DNA of 12,142 nt from Ectocarpus siliculosus (Eukaryota; Sar; Phaeophyceae; Ectocarpales; Ectocarpaceae). Below the pieces are notes generated by a model, which was given only the letters and a program-made list of their open reading frames with translations, made no database searches and was not told where the DNA came from. The position numbers and the translations under genes are program-made. Where the stretch lies: positions 182,359-194,500 of the forward strand of contig FN649758.1 of NCBI GenBank assembly GCA_000310025.1. The letters are read 5' to 3'. Below are positions 1-8,100 of this stretch, in pieces; position 1 is the first letter of the stretch; each line of letters begins with the position of its first letter.

Positions 1-377
1 GTCACAGCCCTCGATTCTCCGCGCGGTCCTCGTACCCCTGTCGACGACACCAGTCGTTGGGGGAACTGATCGCGGCTGCGATAGCGGTGCTGCTGCCCTT
101 GCTTCTGCTGGTATCGCCGCTGCTGCTGCGGCTGCTGCTGCTGTTGCTTGGCTTTTGTCACCTCCGTTGTGACCAACCTGTACACTTTCTCGAACTCCCG
201 CACGTGGGTCAGGACGAGCGCGGCGCGGTGGCCGTCCTGGAGGGCCAGCCACCGGAGGAAGTCCTCGAGGTCGCCGATTCTCGTCGCCTCCGGCCAGTAC
301 GGGAAGACGCCCTCGTCCAGCCACGGGGTCGCCCAGGACTCGTTGAGCAAGGCGTCCGCACCAACGCTGCGTTCCAT
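1..377 (-). CDS. N-terminal part of a hypothetical protein with a Gln-rich tract, running off the left edge
   Basis: On the minus strand an open frame starts at ATG 377-375 (context GCC before the ATG, G after it) and stays open to base 1, giving about 125 residues with no stop. Residues 1-72 look like real protein: MERSVGADALLNESW, then WLDEGVFPYW and a charged, probably helical stretch containing GDLEDFLRWLALQDGH. Residues 78-94 are Gln-rich and come from a CAG tract with a CCG interruption. After that the sequence is basic and low in complexity. A candidate donor (GAG followed by GTGACA, GT at 161-160) just before the Gln tract means the tract could be intronic instead. The frame is also open upstream of the ATG. 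A pyrimidine-rich stretch ending in CAG at 400-398 could be a 3' splice site for a 5'UTR intron or an upstream exon. I recognise no domain. The gene lies head to head with the transporter gene, about 1.7 kb away. Confidence is moderate that this is coding and low for its boundaries. Confidence 0.6.
   Translation of the reverse strand, partial: MERSVGADALLNESWATPWLDEGVFPYWPEATRIGDLEDFLRWLALQDGHRAALVLTHVREFEKVYRLVTTEVTKAKQQQQQPQQQRRYQQKQGQQHRYRSRDQFPQRLVSSTGVRGPRGESRAV
87..153. repeat. CTG/CAG microsatellite, imperfect
   Basis: Interrupted runs of GCTGCTGCT on the plus strand, read as CAG on the minus strand, where they encode the Gln-rich tract of the minus-strand gene. The runs are broken by CGG, CTT and TAT triplets, so this is not a pure, freshly expanded array. 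Confidence 0.75.
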
Positions 378-2045
378 GGCATGCGGTGACGGCGCCCCTG
401 CGGGGTGTCGTTGCACGTGGGGGAAAAAGAAGAGGCCGCTGCTGTCATGTCGTTGGAAAGATAAACGGAGGGGTGTGCGGAGGTGGCTTCCACTTGGTGG
501 AATAGTCTAAGCTAGTATAGGGCGATATGATGGCAACGCGGTTGTTGGATGTTGTTTTGCGGTGATCTTGTCGGGAAATTCCTCCGATTGTTGCTTCTCT
601 CTCGTTCTCTCTCGTTCCTGCCCTTGTCCACAGGAACAAAAGGCCGGAAGATACAGCCGTATACAGCAGGGGGGAGTGGACTCCTTGAACAAAACAATTA
701 GTGTATATTATAGACCTTGCCCCCAGAGGATCGCTGTGAAGAGAAAGATATTGACTATCGCTCCGCACGTGCAGCACAGCGTGTACATACTGCTGTAGAA
801 CTGCTGTAGTAGAATGCCACAGAGGCGCCCCACCCTTTGAAACCTCGTCTCGGAGAGGATAGCCTACACTGCCTACACCTCCCCAACGAAGATCGGTGCT
901 TTTACCTTCAACACAGCTCCAGTGACCATGACTGCTGTGTACTGTAGACCATGGCTCGCCCAAAACGCTACATTGCGCTCTACACGAAAACGACTGCGGA
1001 AGAAGCACGGCATATGTATGTAGACTACTGCTGTAGTCAGCATCCACGGGCAAATTTACTCCGAGAAAATAAGCCCAACAAGCCTGCGAGAGGTGCCGAG
1101 AGACAGACCGAGGGCCCCGCCGCGTCAACCGAGGCATGTCCAGTCAAAGGGAAGTGAAGCGGCAACGCTGGGTGGGAACCGTAGGACTCTGCTGCTGCTG
1201 CTCCAGCCACAACGAACTCACGAAGATGCTGCTGCCACTCAAACTTATACAGCAGTAGTGGGACGTATCTTTTCACCCGCGCGGGCCGATCAAAACATGT
1301 ACTCCCCTCGGTGACATGATGGGTCTACCGATGCTGCCGCCGCTGCACAAGCTATATCTGTGGCAAGGCTCGGCGCTCACCTCAGCCGCACCACGCCACT
1401 GCTGCTGCAGTATACAGAAGATCTGTCGGTGTACAGGCTTTTTCCTTGGACTGGCGACCGATGGAAGAGGGTACGCTGGCTTCTCGGTCTGGAGGGGGTG
1501 GCCTCGGCGTATTTTTTAGCCGGCAAGTACTGCAGCAGCGGTCCGGGTGGAGAGGGATGTAGCACCAGCGGGACGGGGGGACACCTCACCGAGCAGCGCG
1601 CTACATGCGGGATACAGCAGGAGGAGCAGGAGCAGCCGACACGGACGGGCGGGTGTGAACGCGACGCAGCAGAAGAGAGTGAGAGCCCCGGCCCGCGCTC
1701 CTCCCGGGAAATTACGCAAGGGCAATCGATGTCTGCTGACCCTTGCCACAAGAAAGACACACACACACACAACCGACCCACCAGAGGACCTAGGGCTCCA
1801 ACAGATCAGCGAATCACGATCTCCGTAAATAGAGCGGGACGTGATTGGAGCGCGCAAGTGGAGATCTCGAGCCTGCCTCACGAACCTCTTGGAACTCCCA
1901 TTTTTCTGGTTCCCAATTTTTTTGGCACACAGCAGGGCTGTGCCTCTGCAGCGCACGACAGAGAGACAGGCACTCCGCTGATGTTCACTCTGCTCGCTGC
2001 TTTCCCTCGCGCGGCCACGCACCCACCAGCACCCCTGGCGTCGCG
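378..2045. promoter_or_regulatory. Divergent intergenic region between the minus-strand gene and the transporter gene
   Basis: About 1.67 kb separates the two start codons, so promoters and 5'UTRs of both genes should lie here. I can place no transcription start. An AT-rich patch GTGTATATTATA at 701-712 is the best TATA-like segment, but it is weak evidence. Repeated TACTGCTGTA / TACAGCAGTA motifs occur through the region, for example at 788-798, 800-811, 1026-1036 and 1248-1257. There is a CTG run near 1187-1200 and a short (AC)n tract at 1757-1770. Several long open frames exist (445-1137 minus, 1360-2049 plus), but none carries a recognisable protein signature. Confidence 0.5.
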
Positions 2046-2049
2046 ATGA
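1729..2049 (+). other. Upstream ORF whose stop overlaps the transporter start (ATGA)
   Basis: A plus-strand frame with ATGs at 1729 and 1981 ends at TGA 2047-2049. That stop overlaps the transporter ATG at 2046-2048 in the four bases ATGA. From ATG 1729 it would encode 106 residues, and from ATG 1981 only 22 (MFTLLAAFPRAATHPPAPLA plus two). The encoded protein is not recognised and looks like low-complexity leader sequence. Whether this segment is in the mature 5'UTR cannot be seen here. If it is, translation of the transporter would need leaky scanning or reinitiation. Confidence 0.4.
1757..1770. repeat. (AC)n dinucleotide microsatellite
   Basis: An uninterrupted ACACACACACAC tract in the presumed promoter or 5'UTR of the transporter gene. 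Simple repeat, no further function inferred. Confidence 0.8.
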
Positions 2050-2167
2050 GCGCAGCACTGGGTCCTCGGTACGACAGGCCGCTCGAGAACGATGACGACA
2101 ACGTCTTCAGCCAAGCAGCGGAAGGCCCGGCGCAGGGGGTACATAGTTGGCTTGAGATGCTCCGCAG
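2046..2167 (+). CDS. Transporter exon 1 (start codon, cytosolic N-terminus)
   Basis: Encodes 40 residues plus two bases of codon 41, beginning MSAALGPRYDRPLENDDDN and ending WLEMLR. It is acidic and hydrophilic, as expected for the cytosolic tail before TM1. ATG 2046 has G at -3 and is the only ATG in frame after the upstream TGA at 1842. The donor is CAG|GTGCGT with GT at 2168-2169, phase 2. The carried AG joins the G at 3744 to make an Arg codon and leads straight into TM1, and this phase match is the main support. An N-terminal exon is poorly conserved in this family, so it is less certain than the others. A transcript read across 2167/3744 would settle it. Confidence 0.75.
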
Positions 2168-5100
2168 GTGCGTTCCCAGGGAAGGACAGCAGTGATACTG
2201 TAGTGCAGTGGTGATGTGTGGAGGCTTTCAAGTACACCCCGTCAAATATCATGCCTTTTGGGTGGATGATGCAACACTGTGCAGCAAATGCTTTGCACTT
2301 TGCACACAACATGTGGGCCTCGACCTCCCTCCCTCTCGCCCCGTCTCCGAACTCCGTACCCTCCCACAGGCGAGTGTGCGGTCGAGGTAGCACACGCCGT
2401 TGTCTTGCCGTTGTTGCACGCTATCAACCTTGATCTGTACCTCCTCTGCGGTGTCCTTCAGGCCGAAAAGACACCACAGTTTCGGTGTTTGACTTGGCCC
2501 TAAACCACGGTGCCGGGTAGCGTCCGCTTCAGTTTGGAGCAGTACCCGTATTACAAAAGGCAAACAATCACAACAAAGAAGGCTAGAACTGAAGAGGTCG
2601 CAGACCATCTTCTGAGAAGTCGAGGAAATGCCCTCATCTTTGGTTGACCCAACGGGTTTGGTTTCGGCTGTCACAGCAGGCTGTGACAGCAGGCTGTCAC
2701 CGCTACATATAGACGCAGTTTCTCGTACATCGGCACGACGACTGACCGCAACTAACCCTTGAATCGCGGTCGGCTTCGTTCGAACAATGCCGCGCGCTAT
2801 GGCCGTGCAAGCGAAGACGGGCGTTCCCCGGCGCGGCGAGGTTCTCGGGAACAACTCCAACACTCCATGCGTTGGGCAACCGCGATGAAATCCATCCCGC
2901 CTGACGACAACCCCGGCCGGGTACAAAGCGGGCCCATCTCTCATCTCACACACCACGCTCGTGACCGCTGTCGATCTCAAGGGCGAGGGTCAAACCCCGT
3001 ATCAGCAGTGCGAGTCATCGCACAATCGACTTTCATAGCTCGGTTTGCTCCACTACCAACAGGTTGCCAACATGCCGACAAGGGTTGTTGTGGAAAGATG
3101 TGGTCAAGCCAGCGCTTTGCTTGCAGCAGTAGAGACGATTTCGCACCCCTCTCGGTTGTGGAGCAATGGAGCTTTGAACGCCGGCAGTCTACGGGGAGTG
3201 CGATCACCCACACTTTCACGGCAGTAGTTACGGCTCTAGCCAGCAATGTGCGAGTAGGCAGCTAGCTGCAAGTGACGTGGCGGGGTATTGCCGCCAATAG
3301 TCTTCGGCCGAACAGCGCGCCGTACAATTCGTCGAACGGACCAAGAGAGCCTTAGTTGCAATAGCGTTACTTTTCGAACGGTCTGTTTGTTTCAAGAGCT
3401 GCGACCCTCGCGAGTGCCTCAAACGAAGTGGTCTTGGGCAAGAAGGACTTAGCGCACGCACTCCGTTTGGCTGTCGAGTTGAACTGCACAGAAGCGTGTC
3501 CATCTTGGATGCTCTCTGACCTGTTGGCACGCTCCACGTTCCCAGCGCTGGATTATTGTCACCAACCGTATGCCTAGAAGCCTGGTCCACACCCTAGCTC
3601 AGAAACCCTTGATGGTAGAAAGTGGTTCGGACTTCGGAATTCAGATCAGACAGACATCCATGAAATGTTGTAACTTAAGCCTGTTCTGCCGCGCATCCTT
3701 GCGAGCTAACGGGCAATCAACGGTTGTCGTCGCTTTTTTGCAGGTCGAGTATGTTCACGCTCGCCTTGTTAACCCTGGTGGTTGTGCTGCTCTTCGCGGA
3801 CCAGAACCTCCTCGCCCCCAACCTCTCGGCGATCGCAGAGGAGTTCGGTTTCAACGGTGGGTGGGTAGTAGAAAGCTTGCTAATGGCTTTGTTTTCATGT
3901 GTAGCGGCGGCGTTCTCAAGAGCGGGGCTCTTTGTGCGCTGGAAAACCGGAGTTTATCCACCAACAGCAGCCTGGTACAACTGCAGTACTGTGGGGCCGT
4001 GAAGCTGCCGGTCTTCGCTGGTGTAATAAAGTTGGCAAGCGCTGTCGATGACAAACATGGACACGGCATACCTGCGGCCCGGGTCCGCGGGAATATCCTA
4101 TCGGCGCAGTAAATTGTGAAGTCGTTTTTATTTGTGACCCATGTGGGCGTTTGTGTCCAAGGGTGATGAGCTTGTTGTTGATGGATTTTGAAGGCCAATG
4201 GGGAAGAGTTTGCCGAAGAATAGATTGGCCGGCAGAGGTGCGTCGCCGACTGTTGTGGTGACGCTCTTTTTAGGTGTGTAGTTAAGTTATGCGGAGTAGA
4301 ACGCTGACCCCGGCGCCTCTTTCTCTTGGTAAAACCACGGCATCCATCACGACACTCCACACCGACAACGACATAAACAAAACACACCCAAAACCAACCT
4401 ATCCACATGCACCAACGCCTTACAACGACAACAACGGCATAACCACATCAACCTTTCAACCACTACCACCCCCTGAGTGACCTTCTTCCTCTTGTGTGAC
4501 CCTGGCTGATACGTCAGGTATAAACACCGAACGGTCTGTAGACTAGCGCCAGAACAGATGGGACGAGCACACACACCACCACCAACAACAACGACAATTA
4601 CACAAACAACGCATGCAACACCGACTCATCCACCAACCCCACTACCAACAACGGCTAAAAACAGCGCAACCAACACCAACTTATCCTCCACCGTCAGTCA
4701 CCAACAACAACGACTTCAAACAACAGCACCAGCAACGGTAACTACAACGAAACAACACCAACTTATCCTCCACCGTCACCAACTTCCAGAGGAAGAGAAG
4801 GACAGACACCTGGGGGGTGACATCGCTGTGGCCTTCTTCGGGTTCGGGGCACCGGCGTCGCTCCTCGTGGGATGGCTGACGGACGTCATCGACAGGCGGA
4901 AGCTCTTCGTCGCCATCGTAGCGATCGGGGAGATGGGGACCCTGGCGACGGTGTTCGTTACCACATTCTCTCAGGTGCAGCTTCTATTTCAGGGGCTACA
5001 GTATTATTTTATTTCAACCATCGTGGCCCTGGTACGTATGACTCTAGATCGATTACCTCTTTTTACTATTGTATGGTTTGCTCTAATTACATATTGTTAC

Positions 5101-8100
5101 GTCTTCCTGTCTTAACTATGAATGCCACCGACGTGTTTGTTTGCGTGCCACGTTTTGTTCGTGCCTTCTCTCCGCTCTTTTTCGCCCGAGATTTTTTCGG
5201 GGGCGGAAAGAACAATCTTTTGTTTTGTCGTGGTCTGTTCACTTTCTTGGTGCGGCTTTCTGCTTCGTTTTTTTCGGGCGGCGTTTGAGGTAGAAAGGGA
5301 ATCGGAGACACTACCGTATTTACTGCTGTGTTGCGTAGCTCGTCTCCGTTCTCTCCGGCAAACCGTTTGCATCATTGCGCTCAGGGCTTGCTACTGGTCA
5401 CCGGACTCACTGTTTGGGTTTACCCCCTCCATAATTCTTCAGCAACAAGAAGTAGAAGTAGTAGCAGTAGCGGTGGCAGTAGCAGTAGTAGCAGCAGCAG
5501 CAGCAGCAGCAGTAGCAGTAGCAGGCGGCCCTTTCGCATGCCGAGTTCCTCTTGCGATTCGGGTGGCACCACGAATTATTTTTTTTTTCCCGTATGCGTA
5601 CAGCGCGAACAACCTTGCCGATCTCTCCGCGCGCGTGGCGACTGCCAAGGAGAGGGCGCACGGCCAGCGGTAGCCTCGACCGGAACGCAGCAGTTGCTTG
5701 ACATCACCGCGCGCTTGACATCACCGCGCGCCAGGCAGCAACACCCAACCTACACCCCCCGGCGAAAACCCGGCATAACGCTCCGTCCCGGCATTGTAGG
5801 GATGCGAGTAGGTCAATGGTCTAACGACTACGGCATGCGTTTACATACGTACACCCCCCGCGTCCCCCCCGGCGCGCCCGTCTCGGTACACACAGCTCTT
5901 CTGGACGCGGGCCATCACGGGAGTGGCCATCGGGGGAGGCATGCCTCTGGTGTACAGCATCCTGGGAGATCTAGTGAGCAGCACGGGGAGGACGGAGGCG
6001 TCTGGGTTGATCGGTATCGCCATCGGCATGGGGCTGGGACTGGGTCAGGTACGACTTGGGCCATAGCCGCTGTATGTGGCTCTTACGGCTCGCCGGGGCC
6101 AGTACCGGTGACGGCTTTATTTTGCGCTTGCCCTCCGTCAGCTTGTGTCGATCAAATCGCCTGTTCCGGCTGTTCGGTATGTTTCGTTGCCCCTAACTAC
6201 GTACTTGGAAGTCATCCGAAGAACTCTTCTTCGTCGTGGTCGAGCACTATGTACCACGAGCAGTTTTCACACCGAAACACACGGTTATGTTTTGAAGAAG
6301 TCATGCATATGATCAAATTTTACGGAAAGACTTAACGGTGATATTTCGTTCTGCCTGTCTTGTCCATCATCACCAAAGTGATCAGAGCCACGGCCGTTGT
6401 TTGTCTCCATTGCGATCACAGTCATTGGTGCTCCTTCCCGAAGAGGGACAGCGGAGATGGGTGCCAGCGATAACCAACGTTGGGTTTGCCAGATTGTGTA
6501 CTCCCTCCCTCGACGGCGGTACATAGAAAGCTGTTCTTGGGAGTGCGATGTGTATTGCTTGCTTACATGGCCCCCCGGGGGGCGATCGAAATGGTTTCTC
6601 TCCGCGCATGCCCGGTCCCGCGCTATTGACCGTGGGCCGAGAAATGCGTCTGTGTGTCGTCGGTTCCCTTTGGCGAGTATCCCCCTTCCGTTGCTCTTGT
6701 GTCTTGTCCTGTAGGTTATGAAATATCTCTTGACTTGAATATTCTTCATGTGTACCCCCCCCCCTTCGTACCGCCCCCCCCGGTGTTTGCCATCGGGGTT
6801 TGGGTTTTCGTCGCTTGGCAACGACGTTGTAAAACAAGCCCCCCACTCGGTGTTTGCCATCGGGAATGGGTTTTCGTCGCTTGGCAACGACGTTGTAAAA
6901 CAAGCCAATTCACTTCGTGAACTCGGCAACCAGGTTACCGTTTTTTTTTTTTACCTCGTTTTTTTTTTGGCGGTAACCATAATGGTGGTCGAGTAGATCA
7001 TGTTGTGCGGGCTCGAGAAACCTCACTCCGCGCAAAGGGGATGATCGCACCACGTTGTGTTAAAATGGTCAAGCTTCCTCGAGGCAGTTACACAATGCTT
7101 ACAACTTTTCTCTGGAAGTGAAAGCACCAGAAAATAAATTAAGTCATACGTAGCTGTCATCCGTACGCAAGGAAGTAAGCAGAAGATGCCGAACACCCTT
7201 AGCAGGATGCAGCTCACCCTTCATGCGACTCGCCGAATACCTCACGGCGCTTCGCGCTTGGTGATGTGAGAGCCTGGTCCGGTGAGACCCCGGCGTGCTC
7301 CGTCCCGGCTTTGTAGGGATGCGAGGTCAATGGTCTAACGACTACGGCATGCACGACTATGAGTACACCCCCCCCCCCCCCCCTTCGTACTGGTATATTT
7401 TTCTGGCGGTCTACGTAACTTGCGTACGGTTAAGCCTGATCCGGTGAGAACCCGGCGTGCTCCGTCCCAGCGTTGTAGGGATGCAAGTAGGTCAATGGTC
7501 TAACGACTACGGCATGTGTTTACATGAGTACACACCGGCTGTCTTGAAAGTTGTCCCCTCTCGTTATCTAGCGGGGCGATCTCATCCCCCTCCTCGTCGT
7601 GCCTGCGTGCAAGAAGTTGGTTGCCGGTTTTACTGGGAGTTCCACGAGCTTGGGGTGGCGGCTTCCGTTCCTGCTGATGGCGCTACCCTGCCTGGCGCTC
7701 GCGTTGCTCGTGTTGGTGGCCACGAGGGACCCCGCCAGAGGGAGGTGGGTGTCCCAGCAAGCAGTTCCCACGCAAGCTACCGGGACGACTTGTTTGAAAG
7801 CGACCGTGGTGTGATGTAAACAATTATCAACGCTGGGGCTAGGAAGGTAGGTGTCCCAGCAAGTAGCCCCCACCCACCGCAAGCAACCATGCTGACTCGT
7901 TTATGGCTTGCTTTAAGCGGCCTTGGTGAGACGAAGGTAGGTATCCTAGCAAGTAGCCCTTCTCCGCAAGCAACCATGATTACTCGTTTCTGGCTTGTTT
8001 TAAGCGGCCTTGGTAGTGCTGAGCTGCAAAAATACGGTCGTGCAAAAAGCTGGGCTGGGGTAAATGCACCTCATCATTCTCTCGAAAAAACGATCGACAC

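Larger units (their letters stand above)
2168..3743 (+). other. Intron 1 of the transporter gene (1576 nt)
   Basis: Runs from GTGCGT to a TTTTTTGCAG acceptor ending at 3743, with a good pyrimidine stretch. Inside are a perfect 10-bp-arm hairpin at 2667-2690, a probable inverted-repeat element at about 3018-3200, and long antisense open frames (2249-2980 and 1878-2393 on the minus strand). One of these has a Cys/His-rich patch at roughly 2195-2315. I see no convincing complete gene inside the intron. Confidence 0.75.
4975..5895 (+). other. Intron 3 of the transporter gene (921 nt)
   Basis: From GTGCAG to TACACACAG. It contains T-rich sequence (about 5030-5290), an AGC/AGT microsatellite, a 17-bp tandem repeat at 5697-5730 and an acceptor-proximal repeat module at 5759-5858. 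Between the module's CTAAC (5821-5825) and the acceptor at 5895 there is no other AG, as expected if that CTAAC is the branch site. Confidence 0.85.
6049..7616 (+). other. Intron 4 of the transporter gene (1568 nt), repeat-rich
   Basis: From GTACGA to a tandem AAGAAG acceptor. The first 700 bases are unique sequence with no gene I can support. Then follow a C10 run at 6755-6764, a 67-bp tandem pair at 6781-6906, poly-T tracts within an inverted repeat (6933-6978), a full element of about 407 bp at 6977-7383 and a second module copy at 7441-7537. An 80-nt pyrimidine-rich stretch separates this last copy from the exon. Confidence 0.8.

Noticed and set aside
951-1157. Small ORF with a very good start context (GACCATGGCT), 68 codons
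   Set aside because: Encoded MARPKRYIALYTKTTAEEAR and the rest resemble no family. It spans repeated TACTGCTGTA sequence and nothing else supports it as a gene.
2977-3010. GAGGGTCAAACCCCGT, similar to a tRNA B-box
   Set aside because: One base short of the B-box consensus, with no A-box at proper spacing and no foldable acceptor stem seen. Not a tRNA or clear SINE head.
2759-3265. 168-codon plus-strand frame in intron 1
   Set aside because: Basic, low-information protein overlapping a probable inverted-repeat element; no motif, and both flanks are intron sequence by the exon 1 to exon 2 phase match.
4558-4789. Thr/Pro/Gln-rich N-terminal extension continuous with exon 3
   Set aside because: It comes from the A/C-rich intron tract. 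Splicing from 3856 to 4790 restores the family sequence FGFN then EEEKDRHLGG with exact spacing.
4975-5115. Read-through of exon 3 giving VQLLFQGLQYYFISTIVALV
   Set aside because: It looks membrane-like, but FSQ joined to LFWTRAITG keeps the TM3-TM4 spacing and GTGCAG after TCTCAG is a valid donor.
5328-6335. 335-codon plus-strand open frame, the longest in the window
   Set aside because: It runs through the AGC microsatellite, intron 3 and exon 4 in the wrong register. The transporter frame of exon 4 carries clear MFS motifs and this one does not.
6285-6929. 214-codon minus-strand frame with two near-identical internal segments
   Set aside because: The internal repeat (ACFTTSLPSDENP twice) is just the 67-bp tandem duplication read on the other strand; no domain recognised.
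6977-7383. CRISPR-like or bacterial repeat array suggested by multiple related copies
   Set aside because: Copies are long, irregularly spaced, intronic and diverged. The window is eukaryotic nuclear sequence with spliced exons.
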